From: Pseudomonadota bacterium
Lineage (GTDB): Bacteria > Pseudomonadota > Alphaproteobacteria > Azospirillales > Azospirillaceae
Assembly (NCBI GenBank): GCA_023412175.1
Contig: JAEYOB010000007.1
Span: 1 to 17,171 of the forward strand
DNA length: 17,171 nt
Reading direction: 5' to 3'
Part shown: piece after piece, positions 8,973 to 16,370 of the stretch
How positions within the stretch are numbered: the first letter of the stretch is position 1
Layout of the letters: each line of letters opens with the position of its first letter
Notes under the pieces: model-generated
What the model saw: only the letters and a program-made list of their open reading frames with translations
Told to the model about the DNA's origin: nothing
The model's database searches: none
Program-made: the position numbers and the translations under genes

Positions 8973-11467
8973 CCAAGGGCGGCGAGGAGTGGCTGCGGCG
9001 GCGCGCCGAACAGATCCTGCGAACCGTCGGCCCCGACTCCGTCGAGGCGGCGCCGACCGACGTCCAGGAGATCGTGCACGAGCTGTACGTCCATCAGGCG
9101 GAACTGGAAATTCAGAACGAGGAGCTGCGCACCGCCCAGCAGGCGCTGGAGGTGTCCCGGCACGAGTACGTCCAGCTCTTCCAATCCCTGCCGCTGGCCT
9201 GCTTCACGGTGAACGCCGCCGGCATCGTCGGCGAAGCCAACGCCGCCGCCGAGCGGCAGTTCGGCCTCCCGCACCGGGCGCTCAAGGGACGCCCGCTGAC
9301 GCTGCTGGTGGACGCGGTGGATCACGGCCGGATCCTCGCGGCACTGTCCCGGCTGCGCGGCGGCGGCGCCTGGGTGCGGCAGGAGTACCAGTTCCTCGCC
9401 GCGCGCGGCGCCATCGACGGCCTGACCGACGCCCACCTCGTGCCGCTGGAGGACGGCGACAAGGGAGACGTCCTGCTCTGCGTCACCGACGTGACCGAGC
9501 GCAACGCCTGGGTCCGAGAACTCCAGGCCGCGCGGGAGGAAGCGGATCACGCCCGCGCCGCCTACCAGCACATCCTGCACGCGGTGACCGACGGCATTCT
9601 CGGCATCGACAGCAAGGGGATCGTCACCTACGCCAACGCCGCGGCGCTGGCCGTCACCGGCTTCTCCGCCGCCGAACTGCACGGCAGCCGCGTGGCGGCG
9701 CTGTTCGCCGAGGCCGGTTCGGAGGGCATCGAGGCCATCGCCCGCTCGCTGGTGGACGGCGAGGTGCGCCGCGCCGCACGCCAGCGGCTGCGCCGGCACG
9801 ACGGCCGGAGCTTCCTGGCCGAGTTCACCGTGTCCCCCATCGTCGAGCGCCGCCGCATCACCGGCGCCGTCATGGCGTTGCGCGACGTGACCATCCAAGT
9901 GGCGGCCGAGAATGCGCTGCGCCTGTCGGAGCAGCGCCACCGCACCCTCGTGCAGTCGCTGCACGAGGGGTTGGTGATGCGCAGCGTCGACGGCGACGTG
10001 CTGGTTTCCAACGGCATGGCCGAACGGCTGATGGCCGGCCCGGCGGCCCCGCTGCTCGACCCGCGGGCGCCGGACTTCGACACGCTGACCGACGGACACC
10101 GTTACATTGCCGCCAACGGTTACCGCCTGCAGGGTTGGCCCCCGGCCGCACAGGCGTTCCGCTCCGGCCAGCCGGTGATCGAGCAGGTGGTCGGCATCGC
10201 CGAGGGGCACAGCGCCGGCGGCCCGACCACCTGGCTGCGCGTCAGCAGCCACCCGGTGACCGACACCGACGGCCGGGTCGAGGCGGTGGTCTCCAGCGTC
10301 ACCGACATCACCGTCATCAAGGCCATGGAACGCGACCTGAACGTGGCGCTCGACGCCAAGGAACGCTTCATGGCGTCGGCCAGCCACGACCTCCGCCAGC
10401 CGGTGCAGGCGCTGATGCTGTTCTCCAGCCTGCTGCTGAAGGAACGGCTGGACGAACCGGCGCACCGCATCGCCGAACAGCTCAAGGATTCCGTCGGTTC
10501 GCTGGGGGCCATGCTCGACTGCCTGCTCGACATTTCAAAGCTGGAGGCCGGGCTGGTCAAGCCGGTGCCGGCGCCGGTCGAGCTGGGTCCGCTGATGGAG
10601 CGCCTGCACGCCGAGTTCGCGCCCCTGGCCCAGGCAGGCGGATTGCGTCTGTCGACGGTGCCGACCGGCATCATCCTGGAGACCGACGGCGCCCTGCTGG
10701 AGCGGGTGGTGCGCAACCTCCTGGCCAACGCGCTGCGCTACACCAGGGAGGGCCGCGTGCTGTTCGGCGTGCGGCGACGGCGCAAGGCGCTGCGCATCGA
10801 GGTGTGGGACACCGGCATCGGCATCGCCGAGAACCAGATCGACCGCATCTTCCAGGATTTCTATCAGGTCGGCAACGCCGCCCGCGACCGCCGCGAGGGG
10901 CTCGGCATGGGCCTGTCCATCGCCAAGCGTCTGACGGCGATGTTGGGCGGCAGCTTGGATGTCCGCTCGACCCCCGGCAAGGGATCGTGTTTCACCATCG
11001 TCCTGCCCATCGCCCAGGTGGTGGGCCGCCCGGCCGGCATCTGCCCCCCCGCCAACGACGAGGCGGAGGCGGCGCACGACACCGACGCGCTGGTGCTGCT
11101 GGTCGAGGACGACGCGGTCATCCGCATGGCGCTGGGGATGATGCTGGAGGGCTGGGGGTACCGCGTCGTCGAGGCGGGTTCCGTCGGCGAAGCCACCGAC
11201 CACTTGTCGAACGGCCTGGAGCCGGCGCTGGTGCTGGCCGACTATCGCCTGCCCGACAACGAGACCGGCCTGATGCTGATGGACACGGCGCGCCGGCGGC
11301 TCGGTCGCGACGTGCCGGGAATCCTGCTGACCGGCGACACCTCGTCCGACCGCCTGCGTGAGGCATCGGCGGCGCACTGCGCGCTGCTGCACAAGCCGAT
11401 CCAGCCGCAAGCCCTGCAGGACACCGTGCGCGCCAGCCTGTCGCGGGGCAAGGCGAACGCGGCCTGA
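8969..11467 (+). CDS. PAS-containing hybrid histidine kinase with C-terminal receiver
   Basis: 832 residues from the GTG at 8969, which overlaps the previous stop. A short coiled coil (HQAELEIQNEELRTAQQALE, near residues 45-60) leads into three PAS-like domains at about 62-185, 195-310 and 315-450. The dimerisation domain carries the phosphoacceptor H473 in SASHDLRQPVQAL. The ATPase domain has the N-box NLLANALRYT, G1 DTGIGIAENQ, F-box FQDFYQV and G2 GLGMGLSIAKRL. A receiver from about 708 has acidic D714/D715, phosphoacceptor D758 in LADYRLPDN, T in LLTGDTS and K in LHKPI. All catalytic residues are present, so it should autophosphorylate and pass phosphate to its own receiver. There is no membrane segment and no separate response regulator or HPt gene nearby. 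Coupling to the CheBR-PAS gene suggests one signalling unit. Confidence 0.93.
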   Translation: MTKGGEEWLRRRAEQILRTVGPDSVEAAPTDVQEIVHELYVHQAELEIQNEELRTAQQALEVSRHEYVQLFQSLPLACFTVNAAGIVGEANAAAERQFGLPHRALKGRPLTLLVDAVDHGRILAALSRLRGGGAWVRQEYQFLAARGAIDGLTDAHLVPLEDGDKGDVLLCVTDVTERNAWVRELQAAREEADHARAAYQHILHAVTDGILGIDSKGIVTYANAAALAVTGFSAAELHGSRVAALFAEAGSEGIEAIARSLVDGEVRRAARQRLRRHDGRSFLAEFTVSPIVERRRITGAVMALRDVTIQVAAENALRLSEQRHRTLVQSLHEGLVMRSVDGDVLVSNGMAERLMAGPAAPLLDPRAPDFDTLTDGHRYIAANGYRLQGWPPAAQAFRSGQPVIEQVVGIAEGHSAGGPTTWLRVSSHPVTDTDGRVEAVVSSVTDITVIKAMERDLNVALDAKERFMASASHDLRQPVQALMLFSSLLLKERLDEPAHRIAEQLKDSVGSLGAMLDCLLDISKLEAGLVKPVPAPVELGPLMERLHAEFAPLAQAGGLRLSTVPTGIILETDGALLERVVRNLLANALRYTREGRVLFGVRRRRKALRIEVWDTGIGIAENQIDRIFQDFYQVGNAARDRREGLGMGLSIAKRLTAMLGGSLDVRSTPGKGSCFTIVLPIAQVVGRPAGICPPANDEAEAAHDTDALVLLVEDDAVIRMALGMMLEGWGYRVVEAGSVGEATDHLSNGLEPALVLADYRLPDNETGLMLMDTARRRLGRDVPGILLTGDTSSDRLREASAAHCALLHKPIQPQALQDTVRASLSRGKANAA

Positions 11468-11468
11468 G

Positions 11469-11494
11469 GCCCCTCCCCCTTACGGGAGAGGGGC
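11469..11494. terminator. Hairpin between convergent operons, possible bidirectional terminator
   Basis: GCCCCTC (11469-11475) pairs with GAGGGGC (11488-11494), continuing after one C-A mismatch with three C-G pairs and a TTAC loop. It fills the 36-base gap between the kinase stop and the stop of the nap-linked small gene. There is no T-tract on either side, so termination strength is uncertain. Confidence 0.5.
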
Positions 11495-11503
11495 ACTGGG
11501 AGC

Positions 11504-11737
11504 CTATGACTGGTGCTTGTGCCCGTCGTCCACTTCCAACTCGCCCTCGCGTGCCTGACGCAGGCGGTCGATGCGCTGAGCCGCAGCATCGCGCGAGTAC
11601 GGCCCTTCCACATCCATCCCGAACCGCACGTAATGGCCATCCGGCCGGTCGATATGGGTGCCGACCGGCAGGTAGGTATCGTCGGCATCGTCGTTGGCGA
11701 CGACCGACTTGGCGCGGATCTCGATCATGTGGGTCAT
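11504..11737 (-). CDS. Unrecognised 77-residue protein coupled to napC
   Basis: I do not recognise this protein. It begins at the ATG at 11737, whose A is the last base of the napC TGA, with GAGG 6 bases upstream inside napC. The arrangement and its GC-rich third codon positions argue for a real, translationally coupled gene. It has no cysteine, no heme motif, no signal peptide and no membrane segment, so it is probably cytoplasmic. It is acidic, with a charged N-terminal half (VVANDDADDTYLPVG), a stretch THIDRPDGHYVRFGMDVEG, a helical RDAAAQRIDRLRQAREGE segment and a histidine-bearing tail DDGHKHQS. As the last gene of the nap operon it may assist nitrate reductase assembly or respond to metal or nitrate, but this is only suggested by position. 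A longer frame to 11776 lies within napC and is not needed. Confidence 0.75.
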   Translation of the reverse strand: MTHMIEIRAKSVVANDDADDTYLPVGTHIDRPDGHYVRFGMDVEGPYSRDAAAQRIDRLRQAREGELEVDDGHKHQS

Positions 11738-12363
11738 CACTGGCCTCGCGTGGGCTGCTGTGACTGCGGGTCCCACTGGGCGACGCCGGTCATGTCCGGC
11801 AGGCGGTGGGCGATTCCCTTATGACAGTCTATGCACGTCATCTGCCCGCTGAACAGATACTGTTCGTGCGCCCGCGCCGCCCGCACCCCCTGCTTGGTGA
11901 TGTCCATGGACTCCGCGCTGTGGCAGTTGCGGCATTCCAGCGAGTTGTTGGCCTTCAGGCGCGCCCACTCGTGCTCGGCCAGGGTGCGGCGCATCGCGGT
12001 GAACTTCTCGCGGGTGTCGATGCTGCCGAACAGGTGGCCCCAGACCTCCTTGGACGCCTGCATCTTACGGGCGATCTTGTCGGTCCAGTCGTGCGGAACG
12101 TGGCAGTCCGGGCAGGTCGCCCGCACGCCCGAACGGTTGGTGAAGTGGATGGTCTGCTTCAGCTCCTCGTAGGGGTTGGCCTGCATCTCGTGGCAGGAGA
12201 TGCAGAAGGCTTCGCGGTTGGTGGCCTCCAGCGCGGTGTTGAAGCCGCCCCAGAAGGCCACGCCGGCGATGAAGCCGCCCAGCGTCAGGAAGCCCAGGCT
12301 GAAATAGGCCGCCGGCCGCGTCAGCGTTTGCCAGACGGACCGCAGCGTGTCGCGCAGCGCCAT
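11737..12363 (-). CDS. napC: NapC tetraheme quinol dehydrogenase
   Basis: 208 residues, the usual NapC size. An N-terminal membrane anchor (about 17-38) is followed by a periplasmic domain with four heme-binding motifs: C54-IS-CH, C84-PD-CH, C144-RN-CH and C177-ID-CH. It belongs to the NapC/NirT family, which oxidises membrane quinol and passes electrons to NapB and NapA. It starts 3 bases after the napB stop with GGTGAG just upstream. Since no napGH quinol module is present, NapC should be the electron entry point. The tail after the fourth heme ([10 protein letters not shown]) matches the family. Confidence 0.97.
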   Translation of the reverse strand: MALRDTLRSVWQTLTRPAAYFSLGFLTLGGFIAGVAFWGGFNTALEATNREAFCISCHEMQANPYEELKQTIHFTNRSGVRATCPDCHVPHDWTDKIARKMQASKEVWGHLFGSIDTREKFTAMRRTLAEHEWARLKANNSLECRNCHSAESMDITKQGVRAARAHEQYLFSGQMTCIDCHKGIAHRLPDMTGVAQWDPQSQQPTRGQ

Positions 12364-12366
12364 GGC

Positions 12367-12840
12367 TCACCGCCCCCCGCCGGGCGGCGACACCATGGAT
12401 TCCAGATCGCGGAACTGGTTCTCCACCAGCGGCGGCGCGTTGGTCTGCCCGACATGGCAGGAGGTGCACACGTAGCGGCGCGGCGCCAGCGTGCCCAGCA
12501 TGTTGCCCTCGCGGTCCTGGTAATGGCTGATCGATATCATCGGAGCCTGCGACTGCTCGGTGTATTTCCGCGCGTGGCAGGTCATGCACTTGTTGAAATT
12601 CAGGTCAATCTGGTAGTCGCGGATCGAGTGCGGGATCACCGGCGGCTGTTCGGGGTAGTTGCGCATACGGCGCACATCGTCGGTGATGTCCGCCGGCAGC
12701 GCGGGCGCACCCGGGATCGCGGTGAACGGCTTCGGCCCCACCAGACGCGGAGAATCCGCCGCCATCACTCCTTCCGTGAAGCCGCCGGCCACCAGGACCG
12801 GCAGCGCGGCCAGCGCCGCCATCAGCACACGCAATCTCAT
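12367..12840 (-). CDS. napB: NapB periplasmic diheme cytochrome c, nitrate reductase small subunit
   Basis: 157 residues from the ATG at 12840, which overlaps the napA TGA (ATGA). An N-terminal signal peptide with a likely cut after VMA (residue 27) leads to the periplasm. Two heme motifs are present, C85-MT-CH and C125-TS-CH. H71 in PPVIPHSI and H106 in [10 protein letters not shown] are in the right places to be the distal heme ligands known for NapB. It receives electrons from NapC and hands them to the NapA iron-sulfur cluster. An open frame continues upstream inside napA, but translation from 12840 gives exactly the secreted NapB, so the longer form is rejected. Confidence 0.96.
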   Translation of the reverse strand: MRLRVLMAALAALPVLVAGGFTEGVMAADSPRLVGPKPFTAIPGAPALPADITDDVRRMRNYPEQPPVIPHSIRDYQIDLNFNKCMTCHARKYTEQSQAPMISISHYQDREGNMLGTLAPRRYVCTSCHVGQTNAPPLVENQFRDLESMVSPPGGGR

Positions 12841-15359
12841 TGTTTGTTCTCCCCATCCACCTGGGCCACCTGCGACGGCACGACCTTGACCGCACACTTC
12901 TTGAAGTCCGACTGCTTGGAAATCGGATCGGTGGCGTCCAGCGTGACCTTGTTGATGGGCTGGCTGGCGTCGAAGAACGGCACGAACACCACGCCGCGCG
13001 GCATGCGGTTGCGCCCGCGGGTCTCGATGCGGGAACGGATCTCGCCGCGCCGCGAGACAATCCGCACCTCCGAGCCGCGGCGCAGGCCGCGCGACGCCGC
13101 GTCGTCGGGGTGCATGAACGTCACGGCGCTGGGGAACGCCCGGTACAGCTCCGGCACCCGCAAGGTCATGGAACCGGAGTGCCAGTGTTCCAGCACGCGT
13201 CCCGTCACCAGCCACAGGTCGAATTCCTCGTCCGGGCTCTCGGCCGGCGGCTCATAGGGGGCGAAGACGAGGTTCGCCTTGCCGTCCGGGTTGCCGTAGA
13301 ACTGATAGCCGGTACCGGCCTTGACGTAGGGATCCAGCCCTTCGCGGTAGCGCCACTTGGTCTCCTTGCCGTCAACCACCGGCCATTGCAGGCCGCGCGT
13401 CTGGTGGTAGACGTCGAAGTACGCCAGATCGTGGCCATGCCCGCGGCCGAACTCCGCATACTCTTCGAACAACCCTTTCTGGACGTAGAAGCCGAACTCC
13501 TTGGACTCGGCGTTCTCGAACCCGGCCTGGACATCGGAGGTCGGATACTTGTTGACCTGCTTGTTGGCGTACAGCACGTCGAACAGGGTCTTGCCCTTGT
13601 ACTCCGGGTTCTTGTCGAGGATCTCCGCCGGCCAGACCTCGTCGGTGGTGAAGCGCTTGGAGAACTCCATGAGCTGCCACAGGTCGGAACGCGCCTGACC
13701 CGGCGCGTCCACCAGCTGGTGCCAGAAATGGGTGCGCCGCTCGGCGTTGCCGTAGGCGCCCTCCTTCTCCACCCACATCGCGGCGGGAAGGATGAGGTCG
13801 GCGGCCATGGCCGTGATGGTCGGGTAGGCGTCCGACACCACGATGAAGTTGGCCGGGTTGCGGTAGCCGGGATAGGTCTCCTGCCCGGTGTTGGGCGCCG
13901 TCTGCAGGTTGTTGTTCACCTGGATCCAGTAGCAGTTCAGCTTGCCGTCCTTCAGCATCCGGTCCTGCTGCACGGCGTGGAAGCCGACCTTGTCGGGCAG
14001 CAGCCCGTCGGGGAGCTTCCAGATCTTCTCGGTGATCCTGCGGTGCTCGGCGTTGGTGACCTGCATGTCGGCCGGCAGGCGGTGCGCAAAGGTGCCGACC
14101 TCGCGCGCGGTGCCGCAGGCGGACGGCTGCCCGGTCAGCGAGAACGGGCTGTTGCCCGGCTCGGAGATCTTTCCCGTCAGGAAATGGATGTTGTAGACGA
14201 GGTGGTTGGCCCAGACGCCACGGACATGCTGGTTGAAGCCCATGGTCCAGAACGACATGACCTTCAGCTTCGGGTCGGCGTAGGCCTTGGCCAGCGCCTC
14301 CAGGCGCTCCGCCGGCACGCCGGTCAGCTCGGCCGTGTAGTCCAGCGTGTAGGTCTTCAGGAACTCGACGTACTCGTCCCAGTTGGACGGGTTCGAGACC
14401 TGGGCATCGTTGGCGTGCTGGGCACGCATCTCCAGCGTGTGGTCGGGCCGCAGGCCGTAGCCGATGTCGGTGTTGGCGCGGCGGATGTTGATGTGCTTGT
14501 CGATGAAGTCGCGGTTCACCGCACCGTTCTGCACGATGTAGTTGGCGATGTAGTTGAGGATCGCCAGATCGGTGTTCGGCTTGAACACCAGCGAGACGTC
14601 GGCGAGATCGGACGAGCGGTGCTCGTAGGTGGAGAGCACGAAGATCTTCGAGTTGGGGTTGGTCAGCCGGCGGTCGGTGACGCGGGTCCACAGGACCGGG
14701 TGCATCTCCGCCATGTTGGAGCCCCACAGCACGAAGATGTCGCTCTTCTCCATGTCGTCGTAGGAGCCCATCGGCTCGTCGGAACCGAAGGTGCGGATGA
14801 AGGTCACCGCCGCCGACGCCATGCAGTGCCGGGCGTTCGGGTCGAGGTTGTTGGAGCGGAAGCCCGCGCGCATCAGCTTCGACGCCGCGTAGCCCTCCCA
14901 GATCGTCCACTGGCCGGAGCCGAACATGCCGACGGCCGTCGGACCCTTCTCCTTCAGCGTCTTCTTCCACTGCCGGGCCATCTCGTCGAAGGCCTGGTCC
15001 CAGCTCACCGGCTGGAACTCGCCGTCCTTGTGGTACTTGCCGTCGCGCATGCGCATCAGCGGCGTGGTCACCCGGTCGGCGCCGTACATGATCTTGGACA
15101 GGAAGTAGCCCTTGACGCAGTTGAGACCGCGGTTGGTCTCGTGCTGCATGTCGCCATGGGTTGCGACGACACGGTTGTCCTTGACGCCCACCATGACGCC
15201 GCAGCCGGTGCCGCAGAAGCGGCACGGGGCCTTGGACCATTTCACGGCGGCGTCGCCGACGACGCTCGTCTGGGCGGCGGCCGGGAGGCTGATGTTGGCG
15301 GCGGCGGCGGCAGTCGCGGCGGCCTGCGCCTTCAGGTAATCGCGTCGGGTCAGCGTCAT
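12837..15359 (-). CDS. napA: NapA periplasmic nitrate reductase catalytic subunit (Mo-bisMGD, 4Fe-4S)
   Basis: 840 residues, the usual NapA length. The N-terminus has a twin-arginine signal ([10 protein letters not shown], then an alanine-rich stretch), so the folded enzyme is exported by Tat. The [4Fe-4S] cluster ligands are C46, C49, C53 and C81 ([10 protein letters not shown] and GLNCVKGYF). C179 in NARHCMASA is the molybdenum ligand typical of NapA. Further family blocks such as [12 protein letters not shown] and [16 protein letters not shown] are intact, and I see no frameshift. The enzyme reduces nitrate to nitrite in the periplasm, for redox balancing or as the first step of denitrification. 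It starts 7 bases after the napD stop and overlaps napB by 4 bases. No nitrite reductase genes are in the window. Confidence 0.98.
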   Translation of the reverse strand: MTLTRRDYLKAQAAATAAAAANISLPAAAQTSVVGDAAVKWSKAPCRFCGTGCGVMVGVKDNRVVATHGDMQHETNRGLNCVKGYFLSKIMYGADRVTTPLMRMRDGKYHKDGEFQPVSWDQAFDEMARQWKKTLKEKGPTAVGMFGSGQWTIWEGYAASKLMRAGFRSNNLDPNARHCMASAAVTFIRTFGSDEPMGSYDDMEKSDIFVLWGSNMAEMHPVLWTRVTDRRLTNPNSKIFVLSTYEHRSSDLADVSLVFKPNTDLAILNYIANYIVQNGAVNRDFIDKHINIRRANTDIGYGLRPDHTLEMRAQHANDAQVSNPSNWDEYVEFLKTYTLDYTAELTGVPAERLEALAKAYADPKLKVMSFWTMGFNQHVRGVWANHLVYNIHFLTGKISEPGNSPFSLTGQPSACGTAREVGTFAHRLPADMQVTNAEHRRITEKIWKLPDGLLPDKVGFHAVQQDRMLKDGKLNCYWIQVNNNLQTAPNTGQETYPGYRNPANFIVVSDAYPTITAMAADLILPAAMWVEKEGAYGNAERRTHFWHQLVDAPGQARSDLWQLMEFSKRFTTDEVWPAEILDKNPEYKGKTLFDVLYANKQVNKYPTSDVQAGFENAESKEFGFYVQKGLFEEYAEFGRGHGHDLAYFDVYHQTRGLQWPVVDGKETKWRYREGLDPYVKAGTGYQFYGNPDGKANLVFAPYEPPAESPDEEFDLWLVTGRVLEHWHSGSMTLRVPELYRAFPSAVTFMHPDDAASRGLRRGSEVRIVSRRGEIRSRIETRGRNRMPRGVVFVPFFDASQPINKVTLDATDPISKQSDFKKCAVKVVPSQVAQVDGENKQ

Positions 15360-15366
15360 GGAAGCC

Positions 15367-15621
15367 TCACTCGGCGTTTGTCAGTTCTTCGATGTGGTGG
15401 AAGACCAGCGTGGCGGCGAGAACGCCGTCCAGCAGGCTGATCGTGTTGAGGTGCTCGACGATGGTCTGCTCGCTCTCGGTCTCCAGCGTCAGCACCAGCT
15501 TGCCGCCCTCCTGGGCGTGGATCTCGATGCCGGGCAGGCCAGCCATGACCGGACGGATCGCCTCGACCGCCTCGGGCCGGGCGTGCACCACCAGACTGGA
15601 AATGTGCAGTTCACGCGCCAT
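15367..15621 (-). CDS. napD: NapD, NapA signal-peptide-binding chaperone
   Basis: 84 residues with the family opening [12 protein letters not shown] and the ferredoxin-like beta-alpha pattern ([19 protein letters not shown]). NapD binds the Tat signal of NapA in the cytoplasm and holds back export until the cofactor is inserted. Start choice: ATG 15621 has GGGGAG 7 bases upstream (15629-15634) and gives a standard N-terminus; ATG 15636 would add five residues and overlaps that ribosome site. The start lies inside the 3' end of napF (11-base overlap), and napA follows after 7 bases, so all three are likely translated together. Confidence 0.95.
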   Translation of the reverse strand: MARELHISSLVVHARPEAVEAIRPVMAGLPGIEIHAQEGGKLVLTLETESEQTIVEHLNTISLLDGVLAATLVFHHIEELTNAE

Positions 15622-16126
15622 GGCGAAGCTCCCCATTCTTCGCGTCGATGGTGACCGCCTCGCCCGGACAGGCGGAGACGCAGGCGCCGCAGCCGGTGCA
15701 GCTCGCCGGGTCGACGACCGGCTGCGGGGCGGCGCGCGGCATCAGCACGAAGGAGAAGACGCCCTCCTGGCAGATGTCCCGGCAGGTCTGGCAGATCACG
15801 CCGCTGTGCGTCAGGCAGCCGCGGCCAATGCGCGGCGCGGTCGTCCAGGCGCGCCGGCTGCGGTCGAACAGCGGCTGCGGGCAGACGTCGGCGCAGGCAC
15901 CGCAGAAGGTGCACTCGCCACGCCGGAAATCCACGGTGGGAAAGCCGCCGTCGCCGGCGACGATGATCGTTTCGGCGCAAGCCTCCTGGCAGGCGCCGCA
16001 GCGCGTGCACAGGTCGGTGAAATCGCGCACGCGCGCCCAGGGAGGACGCAAGGGAGGACGCTCCGCCCGCCTGCGCCCGAACAGGACGCGTCGCCGTCCG
16101 GGGTCGAACCCGCCGCCATCGGCCAT
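15611..16126 (-). CDS. napF: NapF ferredoxin-type iron-sulfur protein
   Basis: 171 residues from ATG 16126 (GAGG 5 bases upstream). The N-terminus has the NapF-like basic motif RRRVLFGRRR. Four cysteine clusters follow: C40/43/46/50, C72/75/78/82, C104/112/115/119 and C143/146/149/153. The first, second and fourth are CxxCxxCxxxC and the third has the irregular spacing CLTHSGVICQTCRDIC seen in NapF. NapF is a cytoplasmic protein that interacts with NapA and is thought to help its cluster assembly before export. The gene starts 7 bases after the napE stop and overlaps napD at its end. A longer frame to 16186 would run into napE and lacks a ribosome site. Confidence 0.95.
   Translation of the reverse strand: MADGGGFDPGRRRVLFGRRRAERPPLRPPWARVRDFTDLCTRCGACQEACAETIIVAGDGGFPTVDFRRGECTFCGACADVCPQPLFDRSRRAWTTAPRIGRGCLTHSGVICQTCRDICQEGVFSFVLMPRAAPQPVVDPASCTGCGACVSACPGEAVTIDAKNGELRHGA
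15629..15634 (-). promoter_or_regulatory. Shine-Dalgarno site that decides the napD start
   Basis: The minus strand reads GGGGAG, 7 bases before ATG 15621. It lies within the napF coding sequence and includes the G of the alternative ATG 15636, which makes that upstream start unlikely. Confidence 0.6.
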
Positions 16127-16133
16127 GATCGCC

Positions 16134-16295
16134 TCACGCCCCCGGAGGGCCGGCAATGAGCTGATACAGCCAGACCACAAATCCATAGCCGCCGACGATC
16201 GCGATCGACAGCAGCGGCCAGAACACCACCGTCAGGAACAGGAATGCCCACAACTCGCGCGACTTCCTGCGCTCGATCGGCTGTATTTCGGCCAT
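16134..16295 (-). CDS. napE: NapE small membrane protein
   Basis: A 53-residue frame from ATG 16295, preceded by GGAGG at 7 bases. It reads MAEIQPIERRKSRE, then one membrane-spanning helix (LWAFLFLTVVFWPLLSIAIV and on to GGYGFVVWLYQ), ending in GPPGA. The motif FLFLTVVFWPL...VGGYGFVVW is characteristic of the NapE/TorE family. Its function is not known; it is found in nap operons of alphaproteobacteria. It is the first gene of this operon, 7 bases ahead of napF, and 75 bases from the stop of the upstream permease gene. Confidence 0.93.
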   Translation of the reverse strand: MAEIQPIERRKSRELWAFLFLTVVFWPLLSIAIVGGYGFVVWLYQLIAGPPGA

Positions 16296-16302
16296 ACGCC
16301 CC

Positions 16303-16307
16303 CCTCC
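16303..16307 (-). promoter_or_regulatory. Ribosome-binding site of napE
   Basis: The minus strand reads GGAGG followed by GGGGCGT and the ATG at 16295, a 7-base spacing. It confirms the start of this short gene. Confidence 0.65.
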
Positions 16308-16339
16308 GGACAAGCTGCGGCTCTCCCCGGCCGCTCGCT

Positions 16340-16370
16340 CTGGAACCAGTTGGAGCGATCTTGGTTCCAG
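16340..16370 (-). promoter_or_regulatory. Perfect inverted repeat / EcfG-like promoter upstream of napE
   Basis: CTGGAACCA and TGGTTCCAG form perfect 9-bp arms around a 13-base spacer, beginning one base after the permease stop. Read toward napE it contains GGAAC (16368-16364), 17 bases, then GTT (16346-16344), which fits the alphaproteobacterial EcfG pattern GGAAC-N16-cGTT apart from the base before GTT. The -10 part lies about 48 bases before the napE ATG. It could instead be an operator (arms two helical turns apart) or a hairpin ending the permease transcript, though no T-tract follows. Confidence 0.5.

Noticed and set aside
8684..10465. 593-codon minus-strand frame across the CheBR/kinase junction
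   Set aside because: Antisense shadow with repetitive V/H/D/G composition and no motif.
8818..11361. 847-codon frame overlapping the hybrid kinase on the same strand
   Set aside because: Very rich in R, A, G and P with no domains; the kinase frame holds all catalytic boxes.
12841..13215. Upstream extension of the napB frame into napA
   Set aside because: NapB with its signal peptide starts exactly at 12840, coupled to the napA stop; the extension is out-of-frame napA sequence.
12840..15440. 866-codon plus-strand frame opposite napA
   Set aside because: Antisense of NapA; composition is typical of a shadow frame, while NapA has all cofactor ligands.
16127..16186. Longer NapF beginning at 16186
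   Set aside because: It would overlap most of the end of napE and lacks a ribosome site; ATG 16126 has GAGG and a standard NapF N-terminus.
16296..16370. FNR or sigma54 site controlling nap
   Set aside because: No TTGAT-N4-ATCAA and no TGGCAC-N5-TTGC pattern is present in the gap on either strand.
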